Source: Nematopogon swammerdamellus
Lineage: Eukaryota; Arthropoda; Insecta; Lepidoptera; Adelidae
DNA: 64,000 nt
Reading direction: 5' to 3'
Assembly: GCA_946902875.1 (NCBI GenBank)
Contig: OX336339.1
Location: 21,669,349-21,733,348, forward strand
Of the stretch, positions 13,701-27,900 are shown one piece after another; the stretch's first letter is position 1, and each line of letters opens with the position of its first letter. The notes under the pieces were generated by a model. That model made no database searches, was not told the DNA's origin, and saw only the letters and a list, made by a program, of their open reading frames with translations. The translations under genes were made by a program, and so were the position numbers.

Positions 13701-16700
13701 GACATATTCAGTTCTCCATCTTCCGTTGCAGCGGCCTGCAGACACCCCGGTCGAATTGTGGCTTTCATGGAAGACATAGGCCGGCTGAGGTAGCTGGACA
13801 TTGCGGGGTTTTGCACGAAGGTCCCCAACCAAGCGGGGGTTTGCAGGCCTAGAGCCAAACTAAATCAACAACAACAACAACAAACTGCACTCTTTCTTGT
13901 GGTGGTCTCGTTGTGGTCTGTGTTGTGTTGTAATTTACCAGAGTCAATGCAGTACAACACTGTTTAATCTGCATACTCCGTTTGTCGGGATACAGTGTGT
14001 GGTATGTTATGTTATGTCAACTTCTCTTGCAGGCTAAACCTAAACCCAATATCCGGAGTGATAACCGTCCGCCAGCCCGGCGGTCACTACTTCGATCGCG
14101 AGCTCGTCTCCCAGCACTACCTGACGGTGGAGGCGCGGGACGACCTCGGCAAGGGCAACAGGTGCTGTACACACGTTCGTTATGATTTTTTAAGTGAAAA
14201 CTTCTTTAGCGGCGCTTGGCACTTTTTTTAGATGGGTAAAAAATTTTAAACTCGCGTCAGATCTCGCGTCAGATCCGTAGCCTGACCGAAAAAGCGTAAG
14301 ATCGGGGAAATTATGGATGAAAGTAGATTTTTCTGAGAAATAAACTTTTTGATGTAAAATAATTATAATAGTTCTGTAGTGTTAAATTTTTTATGTAATA
14401 TAAATTGTCATGTCTGTCTACGATAGCGCAATAAATGAATATTGTATTTTACCACATAAATGATAGTACTTTTATCCTGATAAATAAAACAATTCGTGCG
14501 AAATTATTCCCTAACCATTCCAAAATATTCAAAAATGCACAACATTGATGTTTAAGTTTTCACTTCTGCCGGCACTCCCGGTGTGCAACCTTAGGTTTTT
14601 TTTATTTTGTTATGTAGTCTGGTATGTGTGGCTGAGTCAAAGGGGCCAGAGCACACGCTACGACCATCCGAGTCTTGATCGAGGGCCTGCACCCACTCCA
14701 CCGTCGCACCCACGCCGCAGTTCTCGGGGACGGAAGCGGTGTATGTGGTCTCTGTGAACTCAGGGTGGTTGTCGTTCTTGTCTCGAATGTGCACTGTGAT
14801 CGGGACGATGCTGCAAGTGGCGTAACGATTTTAGGTGAATATATCACCTCCGAAAAGATGCCATCTTTAAACTTTCCTTTCGATCGCTGGCTATATTAGA
14901 CTATAGGAGGACACCGTCGAGGGTGATTTGCGGCCATCTTAGGTCGAGTACGGTGGTAGCAATCCAGTCGGCTACAATTTGAGCTCACCACCTAAGGGTA
15001 AGATAAACAATATCAAATGTGATGTGGGAAGCCAGATTCATTTTCATCATCATCAGCCTGTATCGGTCCACTGCTGGACATAGGCCTCTCCCAAGGCACG
15101 CCACCACACGCGGTCTTCCGCTCTTCTCATCCATCCACTCCTGGCTACCTTTTTTAGGTTGTCTGTCCACCTAGCCGTAGGCTAGGCCCGATTCATACAT
15201 TTGCCGAATAAGAGAGATGAAACCAAATTTGACCATTTGTGGAGTCTGCTTTAAATTTACAATAATTTTAATTGATTTGAACACTTCCTACATTTGTAGG
15301 AAGTGCGCTCACGGTTCGTGGAACTTACAATTTAAACTCAAAATCGTATTATGGACTTTTTACAGTATTTTTCATGTATTGGTAGACCTAAATCTTGTTA
15401 CTCATTTTTGCATAATGAGCAATGCAATGCAAAACCAGCACTCAAATACATGGGTAACTCACTGTATTTTTATTTAAATGTTATTGCAAGCTGGAGAACT
15501 CTAGCAGGTGGGGCTGGTCACGACAAGGAGCGGGCCAGCGGATCTAAAGCGGATTCGCTGTTCGGGAGTGATGCATCGACACGGTTGCCAGGGAGACCCG
15601 GTTAAACGGTTATTCCGCTGGCCGCCCGCCGGGTAGTATAGGGGCCCAATCGCGTCTAACCAACGCGAGAGGCTGCCCTGGTCAACCGGCGCATAATCCC
15701 GGAGTGGTCCGTCGTGCCGGATGGTGACCGGAGTAGGGGTCCCGGCGGCCACTTCCGGGGGGGACCGGGGGCCCTTCCGTCTTCCGTGTCGGTGCGCCAC
15801 GAACCTGAGCAGATAGCGATGAAGCTAGGAGCTGCGCTTTACCCGTAAATTGTCGTGACCGCCCTTCAAGCCTACCTCTCCCCCTCTAAAAAACTATGGC
15901 AGCGCAAAGGAAAGTAAAAAAACGTTGTACAGCGGTGCACACCCCCACCTATTTTAGCGTTGACATGACCAACGTGCGGGGGTTGCACTCCAACTTGAAT
16001 GCCGTCCACCATCACCTGGAGACGGCGAAGCCGGCTTTACTCTTCCTGACAGAAACGCAAATATCCTGCCCTGCCGACACTACTTACTTGCATTACCCCG
16101 GCTACACCCTGGAAGAAGCCTTCCGACCTCGGGCCGGGGTTTGCATGTTCGCTAGGGCGGATATTTGCTGTCGTCGCCTGCGCTGCCTGGAGGATCCCGA
16201 ACTATCTATTCTGTGGGTTCATGTGGATTTGGGGACGGAATCGCGTGTGTACGCCTGTATCTACAGGTCGCACTCAGGCGACGCCGGGACAGCTCGATTA
16301 TTCGAGCACTTGAGTAGAGCGGCAGATGAAGTGCAAGAGCGGTTTCCCTCCGCGGATATGGTTCTGCTTGGAGATTTTAATGCCCACCACGAGGTGTGGC
16401 TGGGCTCCGGGAGAACTGACTTCGCGGGGAGAGCCGCCTACGACTTCGCCCTGACGCATGACCTGTCTCAACTGGTAGATCAACCTACCAGAGTGCCAGA
16501 TATAGACGGTCATGTACCCTCTCTGCTGGATCTTCTGCTGACGACGAACCCTGCTGGATACAAAGTCACAGTGAGCGCTCCTCTTGGCTCCTCTGACCAC
16601 TGTCTAGTGGGGTCCACGGTGCCATTTTCGCCTCCTCAGTCCCGTACTGGAGGAATGCGTCGAATTTGGCACTACGCCTCAGCAGATTGGGATGGTATGC

Positions 16701-18904
16701 GAGAATACCTCGCATCCTACCCATGGAGAGAGCTATGCTTCAGTTCGGATGATCCGTCGGAATGCGCCAATGCCGTAGCCGAGGTGGTTCTGGGGGGTAT
16801 GGAGATGTTTATTCCCAGCGCCCTCGTCCGCCTCGGCGGTAAAAGCCAGCCCTGGTACAGCCGCGACTGTGCTGAAGCTGTCGCAGCTAATGGCGCAGCT
16901 TATCGTGCATGGTCGTGCGCTCGTGCCAGACGCGATCCAAATGTATCCGAACTGAAGAAAGAATACAACCGCCTCTCCAGATCCTGCAAGAGGGCTATTG
17001 CCAGGGCCAAATTCGAGCATATCGGCAGAGTTGGTGATAGGCTGAACCAGCACCCAACTGGGAGCCGTGAGTTTTGGTCTCTCGCCAAATCTGTCGAATC
17101 GAATTTTTGCCGCTCCTCACTTCCACCACTGCAGTGTCCTGGGGGCTCACTTGCCCACTCCGCAAAGGAGAAAGCCGATTTATTGGTGTCTCTCTTTGCG
17201 GGGAACTCCAACCTGGACGATGGGGGTGCCATCCCTCCATCCATAACTAGGTGTGAGAACTCTATGCCGGAAGTACAGTTCCGACAACGAACTGTGCGGG
17301 CGGAGCTTCTCTCCCTAGACACCAGGAAGGCGAGTGGGCCGGATAGGATTCCTGCATTGGTGCTGAAACGGTGTGCTCCCGAGCTGGCTCCAGTGCTAAC
17401 GCGCCTTTTCCGCCTCTCTTACTCTGCTTCCCGTGTGCCGGCAGCCTGGAAATCTGCATTTGTTCAAGCGGTCCCCAAAAAGGGCGACCGCTCAAACCCT
17501 TCGAACTACCGACCTATAGCGATTACCTCCCTACTCTGCAAGGTGATGGAGCGTATTATCAACGCCCAGCTCATGGCGTACCTGGAGACAAATAACCTCA
17601 TCAGCGATCGGCAATATGGCTTTCGGCCAAACCGATCTGCTGGTGATCTCCTAGCGTACGTCACTCACCTTTGGGGGGAATCGCTTGAAGGACATGGTGA
17701 ATCCTTGGCAATTGGCCTCGATATTGCCAAGGCATTCGATAGGGTTTGGCACAAATCGCTCCTGGGCAGGCTTCCGGCGTACGGACTTCCTTCTGGCCTC
17801 TGCGACTGGGTCGCCGACTTCCTACATGGGCGTAGCATTCAGGTCCTAGTGGACGGTTGCTCGTCGGACGCCATGTCAGTGAATGCCGGCGTACCGCAGG
17901 GATCTGTGCTGTCACCCACACTGTTTCTTCTGCATATCAATGACATGCTGCCACTCGGCAACATACATTGTTATGCGGATGACAGTACAGCACACGGATC
18001 CTATACCAGTCACCCTTCAGCCAGACGAGAAGTTGTGGATGAAAAGAGGCGAAGACTTGTGTCTGAACTCGAACAAACGCTTCGGTCTATTTCCGAATGG
18101 GGCCGTAGCAATTTGGTCGAGTTCAACGCTTCAAAAACACAAGTTTGCGCGTTCAGTGCGAAGAGGGCGGCGTTCACACCAGCTCCTTCCTTCCAAGGCA
18201 CGTCGCTTAAATTAAGCGACCACCTCGGGGTCCTCGGAGTCGAACTGTCGCACGACCTAAATTACCGGCGCCATATCGAGGGCAAGGCCAAGCTGGCCTC
18301 AAAAAAGCTAGGCGTACTCAATAAGGTTCGACGGTACTTCACGCCGGGCCAAAGGCTGCTTCTGTATAAATCGCAGATTAGGTCCTGCTTGGAGTACTGC
18401 TCGCACCTGTGGGATGGCTCAGCCAAATACCAGCTTGCGCCTTTGGACTCGATCCAGCGTCGAGCCGTGCGACTTGTGGATGACCCCGACGTGTCCCGCG
18501 ATCTAGAACCGCTGCAACTTCGTAGGGATGTCGGCGCCCTAAGCGTGTTCTATCGCTTATTCCACGGGGAGTGCTCGGAGGAGCTGTTTAACGCGATTCC
18601 GGCGTCCCCTTTCCACCTCCGTACAACGCGCACTGGGCAGGGATTGCATCCCTATACGCTGGATTTACCGCGGATGCGTACAAATCGGTTCTGCAGATCC
18701 TTTCTCCACAGAACCGGCAAACTCTGGAACGCTCTACCTGCCCACATATTTCCCCCCAAGTATAGTCTCGGGTCCTTCAAGAGAGGCGTGAATAGGCACC
18801 TGTCAGGCCGGCATGGCATTCGCAGCCCCCGCCTGCGTCCGAATGTCCATGGGCGTCGCTAGACACCTTATGGGTGACTCGGCGCCACATGTCGCGCTTA
18901 GTAT

Positions 18905-18935
<31 letters not shown>

Positions 18936-21900
18936 AAATTTTCCACTTGCTAGTCCCGTCCTCGATTGACACCCTCCTCTACTGCCAATGAGCCCGGATA
19001 TGTTCGGTGAAGCCATCACAAGCTCAGTTCAACGCCCTGTGACAATTTTTTGGATATTATGATTAGTATTTTTTTTTAATATTTTTATTCTTTAGGTTTT
19101 GATATTTTATTTTATATTTAAATTATTTATCGAAACCTGCAAGTGTGTACTTGGTGAAAATTGTGTAAATTTGAATAATTTTTTTATAATATAAATTTTA
19201 ATTATAACATTTTATTTTATTATGTTGTATGTTTGGGACATGTGCCTGATAATAAATAATTATTAGATTTCCTTTCATTTTATTTAAAATGTCAATATAT
19301 AATTGCAATGTTATAACAACAGGAACACGGCACAGTTAATAGTCAACATCGAGGATGTGAACGATAATGCGCCCATATTCCTGGCGAGCAAGTACGAGGC
19401 GAGACTGATGGAGAATGAGAGCCGGTTCGAGAACACTCTGGTTGTGGAGGCGAGGGATATTGATCTTAATGGTGAGATATCATATACAGGGTGTATTATG
19501 GCCTTTGGTCATAAAGCAAACCAGGTATTGGAGCAAAAAAGCTGGATGACATTTTGTTTTACAGTGAACTTTTTTTTTCCATACTAAACTAAATAAAAAA
19601 ACTACATTAACGAAATGCCCCGTGTGGTAGGAGTCAGCCAGCAAAGTGTATTATTTATTTATTTATTTAAAACACCCAAGTGCTGCTCTTCTGAGAATAC
19701 TGTAATTAGTTTGAATTTAGGTCGCTACCTCTGATTGCAGCAACGTCGCATAGTAGCATCGGGTCGGGTCCCACTACTACGTACACTATACACGTATTTT
19801 GCGTGCGAAAACTAATATTATTAATAACTCCCTAAATAAGGCATATCTGATAAAACTTTACTGGAATTTTTAGCCTCCAAATAAGTCAATGAATCACTGG
19901 TTTGCTTTATGACCTATAGCCATAATACATCCTGTATATGGCATGTTAATGGCAAGATGCCACCTAAGATAGGTGGCCCAATTTTGGCCCAAAATGTCGA
20001 GTGCACGCACAAGGTCTGTCAACATTTGCGTACCTACGCATAGCGCTACACACAGGGGCAGGGCGATCAGTGTCGCGTGGGGAGCGCTCGGATGCAGTCG
20101 CTTGCACTATGTGATGTTCGCGTTGTTCTTGTCACGCCCTACGCCTATAGACGTTGGTGTCACATCATCTCCTATCAGTGGCGGCTGGTGACTTCAGTGA
20201 CCGGTAGTGCGCTAAGTACCTACCTACTTAAATACCAAATTTCCCAACACATTCCCGTCATGTTATTTTAAGATCGGGACTTCCGAATTTATTAAACGCC
20301 TGCGTTTTATTATGTACGTACCTAGTATGAATATTCTCAAGACACTCAATGAGTTGCAAAAAACAAGAAAAAAAATCCAAACAAGTTTTTTAACTTATTT
20401 TTAGTACCTTTATGAATACATCCCATAGACCACAACACTAATGCAGCTTTCAAAAAGAAAACAGTCCAAAAATACTTCAAAAAAATATAAAAATAAAAGC
20501 ATTTGAAAAGTAGGAATTGAACCCGGGATCACCTGATTGTAAAGCCTTGCCTTTAACCAACGCTTAGGCAAATATCGGCACCACTTAATTCACAGTATCA
20601 CGTGACAGAAAGCATATCCCATTTTAAATATTCGCGCGCTAACGGGTATGTGACATCACATGACAGCGCGCTGACTCTAGGTAGCCGGCAAAGAGTTTGT
20701 AAGACGGACTTGTGCAAAACGAATCGCTCGCGACGCGACGTATCGCACGCGCGGGTATTCACGATATAGCGTCCTTGTTTGGCGCTCGTGCGCTGCACGC
20801 AGAACTCCTTTCGGCCCATACTGTTTCTATGAAGTATCTTCTGTCTCACGCGCCAGCGGTGTTTTGCCGATCCCCATACATTCAGTATGGGAGACCCGCG
20901 TGCGATTTATATTCCGCACGGCGCGCGCGTTTACTCGCAAAAACGTGCCTTGTGATCTATAAAATAAGGTCGAATTCACATTCGTATTTATTTGGAGAAC
21001 GATCTTTATGGTTTTAATGTAGTATGTTGTAAGGTATTATTTATTTTGAGTGAAGTGAAGACTTCTCGTGGTATGGTAGTGCGGCGCACGAGCGCACTTT
21101 AGGACCAGCCGCCAGTGTCTCCTATTATCAAATGTACGAAACGTAAATTTACGAAGTGGACGAAAAAAGTTGAAACTTGGTTCATAGGTATATAGGGTTT
21201 GATGACCCAATCACGCTCATATAGCGTAAATAATTGACTCGCACTTGGTCACTTTTATTTTTTTTTTTACTAAAAGATACTCGTAGATGGCACGACCGAA
21301 GGGAAGCACTGACGTGGCACCAAGTTCAACCGGTGTTATGGGCTCACATCGCGGATGTTGTAGGTGATGTAGCCAACCGTGTAAGTTTCCATAAAAAAAA
21401 AATTTTTACCGTGTGGGGCCGGTACTTTAAAAGAATAGCCCCACTGCATCTCTCCCCGTGTATGTCGTAAAAGGCGACTAAGGGATATGACCCCCTTCTT
21501 ATATCACTAGGTGGTAGGGTTTAACCCGCCCGGGTTGGTACCACCGCACTGAATGAAAGGTCGGTCGAAACGGCTATGTAAATAGTTTGTGTTTTCCGTC
21601 CAGTTCAGTGTAGCCGGCACGACCGAAGGGAAGCACTGACGTGGCACCAAGTTCACCCGGTGTTATAGGCTGACATCACGGATGTTGTAGGTGATGTAGC
21701 CAACCGTGTCAGTTTCAATAAAAAAAAATTAAAAAAAAAATAATAAGGCGTACTGTAAAAGAACCCTATATTTAGAGTTAAATATTTGCCTGTTGTACAA
21801 TTTTTGAGTGCAATAAAGATATTTGATTTGAATTGATTTAAAAAGTTACTCGTTATTTTTCAGGTACAAAAAACAGTTTAACGGAGTACTCGATCCTGAG

Positions 21901-24900
21901 CGGTGACTACCGAAAGAACTTCTCTATAGACCCGCGGCTCGGGGTCATCACACCGCTCGGCGAGATGGACTTTGAGCAGCTCCCGGGAGACAACACCAAC
22001 ATACGCCCTATTCAGCTCACCGTAAGCGTTCCTCAATGTGATATATTATGTATTGTTTTCTTCACTTTTGCTGTAAACTTAGAGCGTGTACAGTACCCGC
22101 CAGTAAGTAATGAACATCGAGCTTTAGAAAGAGATTGTACAGCCTCGTCTCTGTCGCACGAATTCGCTCGCCTGTGTGCGACAGAGACGACGCTCTACAA
22201 CCGGATTGTCTGGTACTTAGAACATTTAGATAGACATTTCCCTTCATTCGGTACGGAAATATCAAAACGAAAATAGGAGATTAGCCAAATTGAGAAGTTC
22301 TTTACGATACCTACCAACCCTGTTGACAAATCCCCGTCTGACCTGATTCCGTACGGAAATATCAAAACGAAAATAGGAGATTGGCAAAATTTTGAAGTTA
22401 TTTACTGCGGTGCCAAATTCGTTGACCATTCTGACCAGGACGGCTTGGTCAAACACGGTCAAACTGAAATCTTTGCTTTCAGTTGTTTTAACTCACGAAG
22501 GCGTTCAGAATTCTTTCTCCACTGAGTTCAGTTTCTTCATTTCCTGTTTTTTTTTTATGGAAACTGACACGGTTGGCTACATCACCTATGTACAACGTCC
22601 GTTATGTCAGCCCATAACACCGGGTGAACTAGGTGCCATGTCAGTGCTTCCCCCTTTGATCGTGCCGGCTACACTGAACTGGTCGGAAAACACACACTAT
22701 TTACATAGCCGTTTCGACCGACGTTTCATTCAGTGCGGTGGTACCAACCCGGGCGGGTCCTACCACCAAGTAAGATTAGGAGGGAATGAAAGATCGGTCG
22801 AAACGGCTATGTAAATAGTTCGTGTTTTCCGTCCAGTTCAGTGTAGCCGGCACGAACGAAGGGAAGCACTGACGTGGCACCAAGTTCACCCGGTGTTATG
22901 GGCTTACATCACGAATGTTGTAGGTGATGTAGCCAACCGTGTCAGTTTCCATAAAAAAAAAAACTACAGTTTGTTGACCAGCTATTTTTTAACTAGAACA
23001 TGTTTTCTCATCCAAGAAGCCTCCTTTTTGCAGGTTGAGCGAGTTCCATTGCCAGTTAATTTGGATGATGTGAGCACTACACAAGGATGCAGGAAATTGT
23101 AAACGCATGGCTTACAGGTGCGAGCTTGTGATTTCGGCACCCCGCCGATGTCGTCGGACGTGCCGGTGACGGTGTACGTGCAGGACGTGAACGACCACGC
23201 GCCCATGTTCCAGCAGATGCTGTACAAGCGGTCCATCCCCGAGGATATGCCCGGCGGCACTTCCGTTCTGGAGGTTAGCTGTAATTGCTTACACCATAAA
23301 ACATGTTGTTCTGATGATAATAATATGCATATAATTTTTGTATATCTTCAATTGTCCTGTGCTTTTTAATGTCTGATTACCCTGGAGCGCCGAGTTGGCA
23401 AATTAATAAAATCCATTTAATTTTCAGATGCCATATCTGTCGGTCTGTCTGCCAGTCCATCCGTCCGTCCGTCTGAGGGCTGTATCTTTTGAACTGTAAT
23501 AGTTAATTGGTGGAAATTTTCACAGAATATGTGATATTATAGTGGATATGTCAACAAAAAATAAAAAAGTAAAGAATAAAGGGGGTCCCCATACAAGACA
23601 CATGCTAAGAATCGATTAGTACATATTCAGGCTTCTATATAATAGATGGCGCCACAGTTACTTTCCGTTGCAGATAGATAACATATGACGAAAGACTGAT
23701 ATGATTTTTTTACAGAGATATAGGTATAGAGGATCTACAGAACCCTGCGTGCATGAATAAAACTCGCACTTGAACGATTTTTTTTATTACACCCGAACTG
23801 AGTGGCTGTGCTTGAGGTCCGAGCATCATGCACAGCCTGTCTTATAGTACATACATATATATATATCACACACGCTAAATCCCGACAATTGGGGTAAGCA
23901 GAGTAATCGGTGTTGTGCTATAAGAACTCTGGTAAATTGTAGCACAACACCGACTACCACGTTTCGCAAGTATTCGAACAAGATTCAATCGATCAAGCAG
24001 CAAGTAAGGCATGAAGACCCACCTGCTGCATGACTCGGTGGAAGTACCGTGCCAAGGTGAGAGGTGGCGAGCCTATCGCCCTTTAGCACAGCATCTTGTC
24101 CTTATCCCTTAGTCGCCTTTTACGACATGCATTGGAAGAGATGCAGTGGGGCTATTCTTTTTTTTATAATAGCCCCACTGCATCTCTTCCAACGGTACCG
24201 TGTGGGGCCGGTACATAAAAAGAATAGCCTGTCTTATAGTCGGACAAAATAATCGCTGGGAAAAGGCTATTGAACCGCGATTTAACGATCCGTGGTCTGT
24301 AGAGGTAGGGAAAGATATTCCCAAGAAACCCATTCTTCCATTTCCAGCTCTAATTTGAGACTAGCATTTAACATTGGTGCAAATGGTGGTCGTTAAAAGG
24401 AAAATAAACATCCATTATGATTACCACGGCAGGTGAAGGCACGCGACGCAGACGGATCAGCGCCGAACAACCACGTGGTGTACCGCATACAGAGAGGTGC
24501 CAGCGACAAGTTCGTCATAGACTCGGAGAGCGGCGTCATATCTGTGGCGAGGGGATCGACACTGGATCCCGACAGGACAAACCCCAAGAGCAATCGGTAC
24601 ACTCTTACTGTGGTGGGTTACAATTTGACTAGCTTTGTAATGATTCAGCTATGTACTACTATAAAAATTATGCATTGAAACGCGTGTTAAGCCATTTTGC
24701 AACTTCATTGATGATTTCGATGATAAAAAAAGCTACAATTTATCTAGTTAAAGGATTTTTTGTGGCAGGAGAATTTTTATTTTACCCTAACAAACTGAAA
24801 TTTTTTTGCTCTAATTTCCCATCCTGTACGCCACTAAAACTATAACAGAACCTAGTACATTGTGGACAATAAAATATGGAATAACAGGAAATATTGTGTG

Positions 24901-27900
24901 GGGACGGTACTTAAAAAGAATAGCCCCACAGCATTTCTCCCCGTGCTATAAGGAGGCTAAGGGATAGGGACGAGATGCCGTGCTATAAGGCGACAGGCTA
25001 ACCACCTTGGCACGGTCCTTCCACCGAGCCACACAGCAGCTGGGTCTGCGTGCTTTACTTGCTGCTTGATGTTATCTGTTTTAGGTCGCAGTCATAATAG
25101 GACTCAGGGGCCCTAACTCTCAACTTCAAATCATAAATCAAATAACACGAAATATCTCAAAACTAGAGCACAGAAAACAATTTTTTTTTCTAGCAGTGTG
25201 TAAGGATCCTAAATTATTTTAATGTGTCCTTTGATTGTGTTTGATGTTGTTATTTTTGAATGTACGAGTATATAGAATGTGTTATTCGGAAACAGATTGC
25301 ATTGGACGGAGGCATCGGTGAGCAGCAGTTGAGCGCGGCGGTTCTAGTCAATATAACAATAGCCGACGTTAACAATAAACCGCCCGTGTTCGAGGAGCCT
25401 GGAACTATTAATGTTCAAGAGAATACTCAGGTGTGTTGAGCTTAGAAACTTATTTTTATCTCAAGTATTCATTTATTTATTTATTGACTTTATATTAATT
25501 ACTAGCTTTTGCCTGCGGCTTCGCTCGCGGGTAGACTCGGTTTATTCCGAATCCCTAAAGCTATTTAACGTGATGGTATATAGCCTATAGTGTGCCTCAA
25601 GAACTACTCTTTCCATTGGTGCAAACCAGCATCAAAATCTGCTCATTTTGTTCCAGAGTTTACCTCAAACATACAGACAGACATTCCCTTTTAGAGAGAT
25701 ATCCTCGTAGAGATAAACAGGCGACGTGGGTGGCTTTGCCTTAATAATTCAATGTAAGATCAGACTATAACACCCACTCCTCGCGAAACCAGGTTCGCAG
25801 AGGCACCATGCCATCTATTAGAATGTGGTCTAATTTATTGACACGTCTCTTGAAGATCTCCATGTTCCGAGCTAATCTTGCGAGTGTGGTAGATGTGTAC
25901 GGGAGCGGGAGCTCATCCCTCCTATGGAAGCCAATTCATCAGAGATATTATCAACCAACTAGATACTCTGTCTCCGCAGGTAGGCGCGGTAGTGTTCCGC
26001 GCCGCGGCCCGCGATCCAGACGAGCAGGCGGTGCTGCGGTACCACGTAGACCGGGAGAGCAGTGTAGCGCGGGACGAAGACGGTGTACTTGTCAAAATGA
26101 CAGAGTACGACTATCTGTCGATTTGGGACCTGAACGCTGTCGATGGTACGCTTAGAATTATAAGGTAGGCACTCGACGGGGTTACCAAAACATAACGCAT
26201 TTTTTGTCTTATTTACCCTCTTCAGGTTTTATATACTTGTCAGATATACTTACTTCAAATAAATTTTAATGAAAATAGTATTTGAACACCATTAAAACTA
26301 TGTACAAAGGTATAATGCCTTATGGCATTCTTTACAAACGAACCTTTGGGATGTGGGAGAGGTTATTTCTAGCCACCTTCTGTGTGTAATGTTACAGTTT
26401 TTTGCAGCCAAGACAGCCTTATTGTAGAATATGATTTCTTCCAAATGACCTTATAATATAACACATTAATTATTATTATAAGAAAAAAATAGGGCCCATT
26501 TTCTTCTAATAATTTCATGTGCGGTACTAAGCCGCTGACGGCCGGGAGGACTGGAGGAAGATTGGTGATGCGTATGTCCAGCAGTGAACGCATACACGCT
26601 GACCAACGAACAGACCGATTGTACGGTTCATTCCTCTAGAAATATTTATGCTTGCAGGCTATTAGACCGAGAGAAGGTTGAAACGATAAAGTTGGGTTTA
26701 ATCGTGGAAGACATGGCGGCCATAGCTGATGGACCCCAGCAGACTGCTTCTGGTGAGTTTCTTAGAGATAAATAAAAAAAGTTAAACCTAATGTGACATT
26801 TTGAAGGGTAGGTGTAGGTATCTGATGTTCAGACTCGTTTTTAACTCTTTTCCTAATTGTTTGCACGAGAGAAGCCTCAAAGATAATAAAAACAAAATGT
26901 TGATTGCACTTCAGCAATCGTACAAATACTTAGGTAAAGCATAAGGCATTTTCTGACAGTCTACCTTTATATAAAAATGTTTAAGGAAGGTGCAAGTTGT
27001 AAGCCTCGGGCAATAGTTCTGAATCTTATGAATCTTTAGTACCCAAACTTTCATTTCCTAGCGTCCTATCAAACATTGTACTGTATTTGTGTTGCCAATA
27101 AGAAAAATGTTTTTCTCTCCAGCTACCCTGACGATTCTGGTTAGCGACGAAAACGACAACCACCCTAAGTTCCGTAAGCCGTTCTACCGCCGGTCTATAA
27201 CGGAGAACTCAAAGAACGGAGTGAATATTGCCAACATTATCGCTGACGACGCAGACAAGAACCGCTCCATCACATACTTCCTTGAAGGTAAATCCGCAAA
27301 CCTATTCAAACATCCTACATGTTTTTTTTTTCGCTACATCACCTACTACGTTCGTGATGTCAGCAGGAACTAGGTCCTACATCAGTGTTTCCGTTTTTAG
27401 TTGTACTGGCTTCACTGAAATGGACCTAAACCACGAATACATTTTGTAGCTTCGACCGACCTTTATTTAGTGCGATCCTACCAATCCGGATGTGAAACCA
27501 TACGACCTAGTGCCGTAATGGTCCTACTCTCAGCCTCAACAGTCGAATGTTCACCCGACCGCACTGAGTGTGTTTTACCTTTGGCGATGTACTCCTTCAA
27601 CCCTCCACATATTAAACTGTTTTATTAGTTAAATGGCCCTATGGTGTACAAATTTAAACTCAAATCGCAGGTCCCGAAGAGTTGAGAAACCTGGTACACC
27701 TCGAGAGTGAGACCGGGGAAGTGGTGGTGGCGAACAAGATAGACCACGAGGTTTATCCGTGGCTCAACCTGACCGTGAAGGCCGTCGATAGTGGAATACC
27801 ACCGCGCTCTTCCTTGGTCGACCTCTTCATCCAGGTAATCTATAAATAATCTACTATTATAAAAATACCGGCCAAGTGCGAGTCCAACTCGCGCACCGAG

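Noticed and set aside
15217..15477. 86-codon ORF with two CxxC pairs next to the LINE
   Set aside because: The spacing does not fit a known finger type, the rest is low-complexity and hydrophobic, and no second copy is in the window.
16298..18215. Several ORFs of 75-140 codons on both strands within the LINE
   Set aside because: They overlap the long endonuclease/reverse-transcriptase frame and show no domains of their own.
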